Made by a program: the position numbers and the translations under genes
Shown: positions 7,173 through 14,344 of the stretch, in pieces
How positions within the stretch are numbered: position 1 is the stretch's first letter
Layout of the letters: every line of letters starts with the position of its first letter
Notes under the pieces: model-generated
What the model saw: only the letters and a program-made list of their open reading frames with translations
What the model was told of the DNA's origin: nothing
The model's database searches: none
Source of the DNA: Flavobacterium sp. NRK F7
GTDB taxonomy: Bacteria; Bacteroidota; Bacteroidia; Flavobacteriales; Flavobacteriaceae
DNA: 64,000 bases
Direction of reading: 5' to 3'
Assembly (NCBI RefSeq): GCF_024054195.1
Contig: NZ_JAMXLB010000001.1
Location: forward strand, 569,079-633,078

Positions 7173-7847
7173 TTAAAATGCTTGTTTAAAAATTAAATTT
7201 TCTACTATATTATTTCCTGTTGAAAAATAACCTCTTTCCGATAGTTCTTTTAACATATTTTTTTTAACATTTTCAAAAATAGGCCTGTAATGACCACTAT
7301 GATTAGTGATTTGTTTAATAATTCCATTTTCAATTATAATATCTCCTGCAGCTGCTATCTTACTCCCAGATAAGAAACTAGAATGGTGAAATTTACCAAT
7401 TTCATTACTCTTAGAAATATATATTTCCCCAGTTTCCGACATTACATATATTGATTTGTTTGAAACAATATTTTCGCCTTCAAGTCCAATTTCAATACTC
7501 CCATTAGTGTCAAATAGTTTACCGTTTTTATCTATGATTCTATCATGTTGAACAAAAATTTCAAACTTTTTTCTTTCAAATTCATCAAGATATTTTACTT
7601 TTTTCTCAAATTCAAATAATCTTCCACCTTCAAGATAAATTTTTTCTAATCCTCTAGTTTCTTTATAAATAATTTTTGAAGAACTAATTACATCAAAATA
7701 TTGATATAGATGTTCAATTACCTCATCAATTTGTTTAGCTTCATCTGCATTTTTTGCGGTTTTCTTTACATCATCAGCATGTTCTAGAACTTCTTTGGCA
7801 CTTTTGCGTAAACCTCCTTTGATGGTTGCCGTTAACTCAGCTTTCAA
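7173..7847 (-). CDS. Orphan toxin cassette 4 (type-A junction, HSSF...SGHYRP-type toxin domain)
   Basis: A 224-residue frame opening with the type-A junction KAELTATIKGGLRKSAKEVLEH. The only in-frame start is a TTG, with a stop close upstream, as expected for a displaced C-terminal cassette rather than a complete gene. The C-terminal half holds a conserved-looking block, GKFHHSSFLSGSKIAAAGDI, followed by ITNHSGHYRP. I associate this motif with C-terminal domains of bacterial polymorphic toxins of uncharacterised activity (memory, not a search). It is paired with the immunity gene two bases downstream. Probably silent unless recombined onto a carrier. Confidence 0.65.
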   Translation of the reverse strand: MKAELTATIKGGLRKSAKEVLEHADDVKKTAKNADEAKQIDEVIEHLYQYFDVISSSKIIYKETRGLEKIYLEGGRLFEFEKKVKYLDEFERKKFEIFVQHDRIIDKNGKLFDTNGSIEIGLEGENIVSNKSIYVMSETGEIYISKSNEIGKFHHSSFLSGSKIAAAGDIIIENGIIKQITNHSGHYRPIFENVKKNMLKELSERGYFSTGNNIVENLIFKQAF

Positions 7848-7887
7848 AGATAATAATTGTAAGTGCTATTTTATTAGGCATAAAAAA
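7771..7887 (-). repeat. Type-A cassette junction repeat, copy 2
   Basis: About 115 bases that differ from the copy at 8852-8967 at only two visible positions. It covers the junction-coding part (ELTATIKGGLRKSAKEVLEH) and about 30 bases of non-coding DNA running up to the preceding terminator. A direct repeat of this length is a good substrate for homologous recombination. Confidence 0.85.
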
Positions 7888-7906
7888 ACCACCTTCGGGT
7901 GGTTTT
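7882..7906 (-). terminator. Terminator of toxin/immunity cassette 3
   Basis: The stem AAAACCACC / GGTGGTTTT has a TTCG/CGAA tetraloop and a minus-strand T-run. It lies directly after the stop of the 99-residue immunity gene at 7913. Confidence 0.85.
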
Positions 7907-7912
7907 GTAAGC

Positions 7913-8212
7913 TTATAAAACTTCTACATTATCGTTTTCTTTTATCTCATCTATTGATTTTAAATCTGTTAAAAAATGTATCATTTTCATCTCAGCAATA
8001 TTTGATGACACTTCTATATCAATAATATTAGCTTCTTTTGAATAATTACTTCCTTCAATTCTAATTTTCTTATTTTTAAATTCGTCTAAAAAAAATGATT
8101 TATCTTTATCAATAGCTTTTAGTTTAGTGTTTTCATCTCTAAAATTTACTCCTACTATTACATTATCATTTAATTTGTCTAATTGTATTATTTTTAATTT
8201 TTTGTAATCCAT
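7913..8212 (-). CDS. Putative immunity protein of orphan cassette 3
   Basis: A 99-residue protein of beta-strand character (KLKIIQLDKLNDNVIVGVNFRDEN) and no recognised domain. Its start overlaps the end of the orphan toxin gene at 8194-8928 by 19 bases, indicating translational coupling, and a terminator follows it. Immunity function is inferred from position. Confidence 0.6.
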   Translation of the reverse strand: MDYKKLKIIQLDKLNDNVIVGVNFRDENTKLKAIDKDKSFFLDEFKNKKIRIEGSNYSKEANIIDIEVSSNIAEMKMIHFLTDLKSIDEIKENDNVEVL

Positions 8213-8928
8213 AATAATTGTGTTATTTGTTCGAAATTATAGTTTTCATATTTACTTCCTTTTAATATATCTTTATGACTTTTAAATCTTTCTAAAGCGT
8301 CATCTAATAAATCTAAACGGTCAACCTTATTTAAATCTTTTCCATGTTTACTTGCTCTAATACTTGCTTGCATTTCTTCTAATAAATTATTTTGACTTCC
8401 TGATAAATTTGAATCAAAAAAAGTTTTGTTATTTAAGGCAGCTAAACGGTGTCCTTCCAATTCATGAGCAATTGCTGCCCTCCAACTTAACCTTGAATTA
8501 GCTGTATTAAACTTACCTGGCATAACATCTGTATTTATAACTAATCTATCTAACCCAAACATTAAAGAATAACCTGTTTCATGATCAGAAATTCCATCCT
8601 TAAAATCAATATTTTTTTCATCAATATTATATTTTTTTGCATATTCTAAAATTTCATCTTTTTGTTTTAGAGTTAAATTTGCTTCACCCCTAAGTCCTTT
8701 AGAATAAACTATTTTTCTGTATTGATTTATTGCTTTTTTAAAACCAGCAACCTCATCCAAATGCTTAAAAAAATCATCAATCTCATCATTGGTTAGTTTT
8801 CTTTTTAAGTTATTTTCTTCTATAACGAGATTGTCTAACTTTTTCTTTAACTCATCAGTATGTTCTAGAACTTCTTTGGCACTTTTGCGTAAACCTCCTT
8901 TGATGGTTGCCGTTAACTCAGCTTTCAA
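8194..8928 (-). CDS. Orphan toxin cassette 3 (type-A junction, HELEGH-containing domain)
   Basis: A 244-residue frame beginning with KAELTATIKGGLRKSAKEVLEHTDE from a TTG, with an upstream in-frame stop, so it is an orphan C-terminal cassette. Residues 150-200 contain AIAHELEGHRLAA and then LLEEMQASIRAS. The spacing is HExxxH, one residue longer than the classical zincin HExxH, so a metallopeptidase activity is possible but not shown. A metal-dependent toxin domain of another kind is equally open. Its predicted immunity gene overlaps its 3' end. Confidence 0.65.
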   Translation of the reverse strand: MKAELTATIKGGLRKSAKEVLEHTDELKKKLDNLVIEENNLKRKLTNDEIDDFFKHLDEVAGFKKAINQYRKIVYSKGLRGEANLTLKQKDEILEYAKKYNIDEKNIDFKDGISDHETGYSLMFGLDRLVINTDVMPGKFNTANSRLSWRAAIAHELEGHRLAALNNKTFFDSNLSGSQNNLLEEMQASIRASKHGKDLNKVDRLDLLDDALERFKSHKDILKGSKYENYNFEQITQLLWITKN

Positions 8929-8967
8929 AGATAATAATTGTAAGTGCTATTTTATTGGGCATAAAAA
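8852..8967 (-). repeat. Type-A cassette junction repeat, copy 1
   Basis: A near-perfect direct copy of 7771-7887. It contains the junction-coding segment and the conserved non-coding head (AAATAGCACTTACAATTATT on the minus strand) up to the terminator of the preceding cassette. Confidence 0.85.
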
Positions 8968-8988
8968 AAGCTGCCCGAAGACAGCTTT
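8963..8988 (-). terminator. Terminator of toxin/immunity cassette 2
   Basis: The stem is AAAGCTGTC / GGCAGCTTT on the minus strand, with a TTCG loop and one G-T pair. A T-run follows, immediately after the SUKH-3-like gene stop at 8994. Confidence 0.8.
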
Positions 8989-8993
8989 AAATT

Positions 8994-9521
8994 TTAAAAA
9001 GTTCTATACTTAAATTCGTAAGTATCAAAGTCTACTGCTTTATCTTTGGAGATATACCATAAACCCGAAGTTGGATCTTTAGCATCTAACTGTATTGAAG
9101 ACCATTGATCAATACGAATAATACTCTCCAATCCTTTAAAAATATTCTTTCCTAAACAATAACAATCTTGACCTAAAAAATACACAGCACCATTAGCATC
9201 AACTGCAATATCAAAATTTTCAGGAGAATATAGACCTATTACATAAAGTTTTCTTCCTAAATCTGTTGCCCAGTCTTCTGCAACTGAATTTGCTCCCATT
9301 CCATCCGAATCTAATGGATTTAATGACGTTCTATTTACAACGTTTGAATCTTCCTTTTCGAGCAATTCTAAAATTTTTAAACCACCATACGTTCTAATAA
9401 ATTCTCTAATAAATTCTGGATAATTATATCTCTCCATAAATTCATCATAGGTCGTTATCTTTCTGTTTGGATCCCATCCCATAGTTTTTAGGTGATTTTC
9501 CATTTCTTTTGTAAAACTCAT
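8994..9521 (-). CDS. SUKH-3-like (SMI1/KNR4 superfamily) immunity protein
   Basis: A 175-residue soluble protein. Its central block FDIAVDANGAVYFLGQDCYCLGKNIFKGLESI and the N-terminal FIREFIRTYGGLKI match the SUKH-3 branch of the SMI1/KNR4 immunity superfamily as I know it. SUKH proteins neutralise diverse polymorphic toxins. It lies three bases after the short orphan toxin frame at 9525-9806. Its C-terminus (KDKAVDFDTYEFKYRTF) recurs, degraded, in the remnant at 6606-6772, so a related immunity gene once stood there. Confidence 0.75.
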   Translation of the reverse strand: MSFTKEMENHLKTMGWDPNRKITTYDEFMERYNYPEFIREFIRTYGGLKILELLEKEDSNVVNRTSLNPLDSDGMGANSVAEDWATDLGRKLYVIGLYSPENFDIAVDANGAVYFLGQDCYCLGKNIFKGLESIIRIDQWSSIQLDAKDPTSGLWYISKDKAVDFDTYEFKYRTF

Positions 9522-9524
9522 TTT

Positions 9525-9806
9525 TTATATTTTTAGTTCTGTTACATCTTCAATTATATTAAAGTGTTCCAACATTGGATTACAACTATCACAAGCTTTC
9601 TTAAATTCTTTATGTCTATTTAAATCTTTATTTATATCTAACGCTTTTGAAATAGTGTTTTTGCCAAGTATAATTTTTACTTTATCAAAATTAAATTTTT
9701 CAAATTGACTTACTATCTCATCAATATAAGTATCAAGAGATTTTCCTGCTTTTTTAGCTTCCTTTGTACATTTGTAGATTATTTTATCTATTTTCTTTTG
9801 AGACAT
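9525..9806 (-). CDS. Orphan toxin cassette 2 (type-B junction, very short toxin part)
   Basis: A 93-residue frame from an ATG at 9806. The same frame stays open up to 9836 and encodes ALFKG upstream of that ATG, so the ATG may be fortuitous. The type-B junction (AKKAGKSLDTYIDE) is shared with the intact toxin at 11482-12348. Only about 60 residues follow it, with two Cys in KKACDSCNPM and no motif I recognise. This is either a very small toxin domain or one truncated by deletion. Confidence 0.55.
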   Translation of the reverse strand: MSQKKIDKIIYKCTKEAKKAGKSLDTYIDEIVSQFEKFNFDKVKIILGKNTISKALDINKDLNRHKEFKKACDSCNPMLEHFNIIEDVTELKI

Positions 9807-9822
9807 ACCTTTAAAAAGTGCT
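9719..9822 (-). repeat. Type-B cassette junction repeat, copy 3
   Basis: 104 bases aligned without gaps to 10879-10982 and 12069-12172. It is the most diverged of the three, with several changes in the KSEKELNKIVNKW part. It encodes ALFKG...AKKAGKSLDTYIDE. Confidence 0.8.
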
Positions 9823-9841
9823 ATTTTAAAAGTAATTTACA

Positions 9842-9871
9842 AAAAAAGCTGTTTATTATAAAACAGCTTTT
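9842..9871 (-). terminator. Terminator of toxin/immunity cassette 1
   Basis: The stem AAAAGCTGTTT / AAACAGCTTTT has a minus-strand T-run. It lies 30 bases after the stop of the immunity gene at 9903. Confidence 0.8.
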
Positions 9872-9902
9872 AATTAATCATTGTATTAATTATTTCCTAA
9901 AA

Positions 9903-10301
9903 TTACTCTTCATTTAACTTTATAAATTCTTCATAAGTATAATAATCATCTGAACCTGTTTCAATTAAAATAGTAGGAAAAAAATCAATTATGTCTTTTA
10001 TAAATGGAAAAATAAAATTGTCTAAATCCTCTTCTTCAACATGATTAGAAAAACTAATCTGAACCAAAACACCATATTTATTGTCGGAATAGTTCAAGTA
10101 TTTATTAAAATCCTTTACATTAGGAAGATCAATACTAAAAAAATCACTCTTATTTGAATTATAAACTTTATAAATAATTCCAAACTCATCATTACTTGTT
10201 TCAATATCGTATCCTCTCATTTTTATAATTCCTAATATTTTTTCAGAAAAAACATTAGGTTCAATAAAGTTTTTATTTATTAATCTTATTTCTTGTGACA
10301 T
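9903..10301 (-). CDS. Putative immunity protein of orphan cassette 1
   Basis: A 132-residue acidic protein with no signal peptide (VLVQISFSNHVEEEDLDNFIFPFIKDI). It is not assigned to a family. It begins two bases after the stop of the nuclease-like orphan toxin and is followed by a terminator, the standard arrangement of this locus. Confidence 0.6.
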   Translation of the reverse strand: MSQEIRLINKNFIEPNVFSEKILGIIKMRGYDIETSNDEFGIIYKVYNSNKSDFFSIDLPNVKDFNKYLNYSDNKYGVLVQISFSNHVEEEDLDNFIFPFIKDIIDFFPTILIETGSDDYYTYEEFIKLNEE

Positions 10302-10303
10302 AC

Positions 10304-10807
10304 TTAGTATAATTTTTTAATTTGTGATAATTCTGTTATAATAATTACTCCTTTTTTTTGTAATTGTTTCAATACTGATTGATTAACATTTCCACCCTTT
10401 GAAAATTCTTTAATGAATAAAACAACTTTCTTATTTTCTACATTTATATAATCTTTATGATTACGATTTATATATTTTTCAAATTGCTCTAAAAATTTAC
10501 CTGATTTTGTTTCTCCAGAAACATTATATTTTACTTCTATTAAATATTCTGAAACTAAACCATCAAACTCTCCAGCTTTACCACCAGCTTTCAATACTGG
10601 ATTAGAAAATTCTAAAATTTCATCATATTTAGCAAACTCTTTAATAACTTCAGCTTCTAAACCTGATGAAAGTAAATTTTGTTGTTTCGTACCCATTTGG
10701 GTAAAATTCAAACCTCTTTCAAGCATTAATTTATGAGCATTTTTTGCTTTTTCAATAAAATTATCAGCTTTTTTTATAATTTGTTCTTTCGTTTCATACA
10801 TCCACAC
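10304..10807 (-). CDS. Orphan toxin cassette 1: PD-(D/E)XK nuclease-like domain (type-B junction)
   Basis: The first ATG (10807) gives 167 residues, but the frame is open to 10996. Translation upstream of the ATG reads ALFKGKSEKELNKIVNKW and AKKAGKSLDNYIDE, the type-B junction, so the true unit is a start-less C-terminal cassette. Near residue 50 is GLEAEVIKEF. Then GEFDGLVSEYLIEVKYN supplies D82 and E91-x-K93, the pattern of restriction-endonuclease-fold (PD-(D/E)XK) toxins that cut DNA or RNA. Its immunity gene follows two bases later. It would be expressed only if recombined onto an acceptor, or possibly from the internal ATG. Confidence 0.7.
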   Translation of the reverse strand: MWMYETKEQIIKKADNFIEKAKNAHKLMLERGLNFTQMGTKQQNLLSSGLEAEVIKEFAKYDEILEFSNPVLKAGGKAGEFDGLVSEYLIEVKYNVSGETKSGKFLEQFEKYINRNHKDYINVENKKVVLFIKEFSKGGNVNQSVLKQLQKKGVIIITELSQIKKLY

Positions 10808-10878
10808 TAATTCTGTTCCGTATTTATTTTTTACTTTCCAAAAACCTTCATCAATTCTTGGTATTAATTCAGCTATCT

Positions 10879-10982
10879 CATCAATATAATTATCAAGAGA
10901 TTTTCCTGCTTTTTTAGCTTCCTCTGTCCATTTGTTAACTATTTTATTGAGTTCCTTTTCAGATTTACCTTTAAAAAGTGCT
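10879..10982 (-). repeat. Type-B cassette junction repeat, copy 2
   Basis: 104 bases, only a few substitutions from the copy inside the intact toxin gene (12069-12172). It encodes ALFKGKSEKELNKIVNKW and AKKAGKSLDNYIDE. Recombination between the two copies would place the nuclease cassette on the intact N-terminus. Confidence 0.88.
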
Positions 10983-11002
10983 ATTTTAAAAAATAATTAT
11001 AC

Positions 11003-11032
11003 AAAAAAGTACAGTAAATTTACTGTACTTTT
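11003..11032 (-). terminator. Terminator of the resident toxin/immunity pair
   Basis: A perfect 28-base palindrome (AAAAGTACAGTAAA and its complement) with no unpaired loop bases lies 28 bases after the SUKH immunity gene stop. It has T-rich ends on both strands. Confidence 0.8.
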
Positions 11033-11059
11033 AAAAACTAGATTTTAAAATTATCCATT

Positions 11060-11479
11060 TTAATAATCACAATCCTCAGTTAACCCATTCATAAATTCTT
11101 CAAATGAATTTGCTAAAAACTCAGGTTCTACTTCTCCCATATCCATTGGACAATAATATACTTTACCATAATTATTACCATTCTTAAGATCGAAACAAAA
11201 AGGGTTTCCTCCTCCATCATATGCAAAATTTAAAAATTTGTTTGGTAACAAATCTTTTATCCTATCGTATGATTTTTCCAAAGGAGATTTTCCATATTTA
11301 ATAGGGTAAAAGTGCGCAATTACTTTTCCTTTATAACAGTCTTTCTCATCAGGGCATCCTCCATTAAATTTTAGAATATGTTCTTTATATTTTTCAGGTA
11401 AAATCATTCCTATCTCAAATTCCAAATTTGAAATATCTAAAGTTGTTACTGAAATTTCTGTCAGTATAAAATTGTTCAT
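11060..11479 (-). CDS. SUKH (SMI1/KNR4) immunity protein of the resident toxin
   Basis: A 139-residue soluble protein with the typical SUKH order: FEIGMILPEKYKEHILKFNGG near residue 25, then FAYDGGGNPFCFDLKNG around residue 90, and YYCPMDMGEVEPEFLANSFEEF at the end. SUKH proteins bind and neutralise nuclease toxins. It starts two bases after the WHH nuclease toxin stop, the classical toxin/immunity coupling. Confidence 0.85.
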   Translation of the reverse strand: MNNFILTEISVTTLDISNLEFEIGMILPEKYKEHILKFNGGCPDEKDCYKGKVIAHFYPIKYGKSPLEKSYDRIKDLLPNKFLNFAYDGGGNPFCFDLKNGNNYGKVYYCPMDMGEVEPEFLANSFEEFMNGLTEDCDY

Positions 11480-11481
11480 AA

Positions 11482-12348
11482 TTATAAATATTTTTTTAAA
11501 GGTATTACTTTTTTTGCTTGTCCAGCTGAACCAAAATGTCCATAAGTGGCTTCATGTGCTTCACGTAAAACCAATTGCATTGTACATTCCAATTCAGCTG
11601 TTAAATCATCTAAATGATGCCAAGTATAATCTTTTAGAATTGTTTTCATCATTTTTTTATCGGTTACGCCCATTACTTTAAAAGACTCAATAAAATCAAG
11701 ATTTCTTTCGCCTTTTATCTTAATCTTTACTATACTTTTATTATTATAAAGATGCTGTGGCGTTGTAGAAAAATCTGGTGAAGTACCTACTTTACTTTTA
11801 GGAATTTCATACCCTTTTAATTTAGCATTTTCAGGATTGTATTTTTTTCCACTACTTTTAAGATTTAAATTTACTTCATCAATAATCTTTTTTCTCTCTT
11901 TTGAAGTTTTCTTTGCAAAATTTATAAAACTTTCATAATCTTCCTTTGCTAATCTGAAAAGAGTATTTCCAGCTTCATCTAATAAATCTATATTTGATTT
12001 TAAAGTTTTTTTTGTGAATCTTCCTTTAATAATTCTATTAATAATATCATTTTCAATATCAACCAATTCATCAATATAAGTATCAAGAGATTTTCCTGCT
12101 CTTTTAGCTTCCTCTGTCCATTTGTTAACTATTTTATTGAGTTCCTTTTCAGATTTACCTTTAAAAAGTGCAACTCCTGTTTTTTGATGTACAATTTGAT
12201 ACTCATTTCCTACTTGTTTTGTTACAAAACATCCTAAAATAATTCCTCGGTCTTTGAGTACCACAATTTTTATACCAGGATAAGAACGTATGTTGTTTTT
12301 CTTCGCTAAAAATAACGAAAAAAAATATTTTTTTATACTTGTGAGCAT
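11482..12348 (-). CDS. Resident polymorphic toxin with C-terminal HNH/EndoVII WHH nuclease domain
   Basis: A 288-residue protein. Residues about 20-62 form a small pre-toxin module (GIILGCFVTKQVGNEYQIVHQKTG). The type-B junction ALFKGKSEKELNKIVNKW to GKSLDTYIDE follows. The C-terminus carries YTWHHLDDL (W243-H244-H245), CTMQLVLREAHEATYGH and FGSAGQAKK, the signature of WHH nucleases of the HNH/EndoVII superfamily, which are DNA-cleaving bacterial toxins. It begins five bases after the stop of the 639-residue protein, so the two may be translationally coupled, or may be one gene in relatives. A SUKH immunity gene follows. Confidence 0.85.
   Translation of the reverse strand: MLTSIKKYFFSLFLAKKNNIRSYPGIKIVVLKDRGIILGCFVTKQVGNEYQIVHQKTGVALFKGKSEKELNKIVNKWTEEAKRAGKSLDTYIDELVDIENDIINRIIKGRFTKKTLKSNIDLLDEAGNTLFRLAKEDYESFINFAKKTSKERKKIIDEVNLNLKSSGKKYNPENAKLKGYEIPKSKVGTSPDFSTTPQHLYNNKSIVKIKIKGERNLDFIESFKVMGVTDKKMMKTILKDYTWHHLDDLTAELECTMQLVLREAHEATYGHFGSAGQAKKVIPLKKYL
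12069..12172 (-). repeat. Type-B cassette junction repeat inside the intact toxin gene
   Basis: The acceptor copy of the 104-bp repeat also found at 10879-10982 and 9719-9822. It encodes the invariant junction between pre-toxin module and exchangeable toxin domain. Confidence 0.88.
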
Positions 12349-12353
12349 CTTAT

Positions 12354-14273
12354 TTATATTTTACAAATGGTTAACGAATTGTCTGCAAATTTTGTAGGTC
12401 CAAAACCCGCTTCTCGTAAGGCTTTTTGGGTTTTGGGCGAAAAAAGCGCATCAAACTTAGCTTTTAGCAAGGCTATAGCGCCTAAAACAACTTCTTCTAA
12501 AATCGCATAGAGTTCGTCTAAAAGTTTGGAAAAATTGGCTGCTTTTGCATTAACATGATGAATAATTTCGAGTACGGTGTGCAACATGCCTTTGGAAATT
12601 TTTCCTAGTTCGTCAACAAATCGTTTGGACGCTTTTAAACCTGTTTTTATCACAGTCTTCGTGGTGGCTGCTATTTTGGTAAACAAATTAGCAACCGCTC
12701 CTACACCACCTGTAGCAAAAGCTAAAATGACTTCTTCAATAATAAATCCTACAATAAAGCCTAAGAAATAGCCTACTTTGTCTGCCGTTATACTTATTCT
12801 AGAAGGTGCTGTAACTAATAGAACAATCACATCTTTTGAAAATTTCACAAATGCTTCTAAATTTTTAAAAGAGAATAATTTGAAATAAAACTCAAATAAA
12901 TTTTCCACCATTTCTATTAACAATCCAAAAAAAGACGAAGGAGTTGCAACCAATCTATCTGTCTGAGTGTTTTTAAATTGTTTATAATCGACTACTATTT
13001 TTATAATAAAAAAAATACCTGATAATGTATCTACTAAACTATTAATGGTCCCAACAATTAAACCATTAACAAATAACAAATAGTCTTTGGATAGCGCGAT
13101 AGTTTTGTCGATAAACGTTTTTAAAAATTTAGGAATTTTATGGATTAACTCTAAAAAACCGTTCATTTTCTTATTGATGTAGTCTCTAATAGACTTTATG
13201 TTTACTTGAGCAACTTTATTTTGTATTGCTTGAATAATTTCTTCTAGATAATGAATGGCAGGAGCAATGGCTTTGGCATAATCGAATTTTTCATTGTTCT
13301 TTTCCAGTTTTTCAAAAAAATCAATAGGAATAAGCGGTTTAAAATTTTCATTTTTAACTGTTTTCTCATTTCCCTCTTGATCTTTAGATGTTTTATAATA
13401 CAGATATCTGTCATCACTTAATTTTAAGTCTTTTTCACAACCTTCAATTACATTTTCTAAAGCTTCACTAGTTAGGTTTAAAAACTCGGTCTCAATTTTA
13501 ACAACCTGATTATAGGTGTTTAACAGGCCTTTTTTTATATAATAAGAAATATCTTTTTCCTTTTCTTTGAATTGTTCATTCAGAACGGTAATTATTTTTT
13601 CTTCATTAAAATGCAAAAGAAACATTTGAAGAAATAGTTTTAATTCTCTTTTATCTATTTTAGTAGCGCTTGTTATATTACTACCAACTTTTACTCTAAT
13701 GGTCGATCCAATGATATTAAACAAATCATTTCGCTCGATAAAAAATACAATTTCATTCTCTAAAACTGCATCAATATTCAAGTACGCTAGTTCTAGTTTA
13801 GCACCATCATTAGCAATAAAAAAAGTCATTCTCGTTTCGATTTTTTCAAGATAAGAATTGAAATTTTCAAACAAATCTATTTTCTTTATGGCTGGTTTTA
13901 TAGTTGGTTTTGCTTGTGCTGATACAACAATTTCGTCTAATACAATGGCCTCGCTGTAGTAATATTTGTTATTAAATTTAAATACTTCTTTTTTAACAAT
14001 AAAATTTTCATTGAAATACAAATCGATATTTCCCAAATACTCTAAATAAAATTCAACTGCTATTCTATTAATCGTAGCTGGGTTATCTTTTAAGTAGATT
14101 CTTTGCTTTTCAACATCATATACTACTTCTTTCAATACTTCTACAATTTGATTTTCATTTTCAACTTCATTTTGGTCTTTTAGAATTTCAATATCGTCAT
14201 TAAAAACAGCGATACTAGAGCCTGTTCTATATTCAAAATGGAAATTTTTTAATCCATATTCATATGCATACAT
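12354..14273 (-). CDS. Hydrophobic toxin-carrier protein (639 aa, start revised)
   Basis: The longest frame starts at 14336, but its first 21 codons lie inside a strong intrinsic terminator (14285-14325). The Met at 14273 (MYAYEYGLKNFHFEYRTGS) is therefore the likelier start. The first 400 residues are mixed alpha/beta with no known domain. Residues about 400-580 are strongly hydrophobic and amphipathic, including VGYFLGFIVGFIIEEVILAF followed by ATGGVGAVANLF. I associate this glycine-rich membrane-inserting block with regions just before toxin domains in polymorphic toxins. It may form the translocation part of the toxin encoded directly downstream. It has no signal peptide. Confidence 0.65.
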   Translation of the reverse strand: MYAYEYGLKNFHFEYRTGSSIAVFNDDIEILKDQNEVENENQIVEVLKEVVYDVEKQRIYLKDNPATINRIAVEFYLEYLGNIDLYFNENFIVKKEVFKFNNKYYYSEAIVLDEIVVSAQAKPTIKPAIKKIDLFENFNSYLEKIETRMTFFIANDGAKLELAYLNIDAVLENEIVFFIERNDLFNIIGSTIRVKVGSNITSATKIDKRELKLFLQMFLLHFNEEKIITVLNEQFKEKEKDISYYIKKGLLNTYNQVVKIETEFLNLTSEALENVIEGCEKDLKLSDDRYLYYKTSKDQEGNEKTVKNENFKPLIPIDFFEKLEKNNEKFDYAKAIAPAIHYLEEIIQAIQNKVAQVNIKSIRDYINKKMNGFLELIHKIPKFLKTFIDKTIALSKDYLLFVNGLIVGTINSLVDTLSGIFFIIKIVVDYKQFKNTQTDRLVATPSSFFGLLIEMVENLFEFYFKLFSFKNLEAFVKFSKDVIVLLVTAPSRISITADKVGYFLGFIVGFIIEEVILAFATGGVGAVANLFTKIAATTKTVIKTGLKASKRFVDELGKISKGMLHTVLEIIHHVNAKAANFSKLLDELYAILEEVVLGAIALLKAKFDALFSPKTQKALREAGFGPTKFADNSLTICKI

Positions 14274-14284
14274 AAGTGTAATTT

Positions 14285-14325
14285 GATTAAAAAAACACCC
14301 TGCTATAGAATTTGCAGGGTGTTTT
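14285..14325 (-). terminator. Intrinsic terminator after the 1286-residue carrier gene
   Basis: The stem AAAACACCCTGC / GCAGGGTGTTTT (14292-14303 with 14314-14325) is followed on the minus strand by a run of T. It begins 20 bases after the carrier stop codon. It would separate or attenuate transcription between the carrier and the downstream toxin genes. Confidence 0.85.
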
Positions 14326-14344
14326 GAGTTAAACAATAAAGGAA

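Noticed and set aside
8194..8928. Calling the HELEGH cassette a classical HExxH zinc metallopeptidase
   Set aside because: The second His is at +5, not +4, so the canonical motif is absent; reported only as HExxxH.
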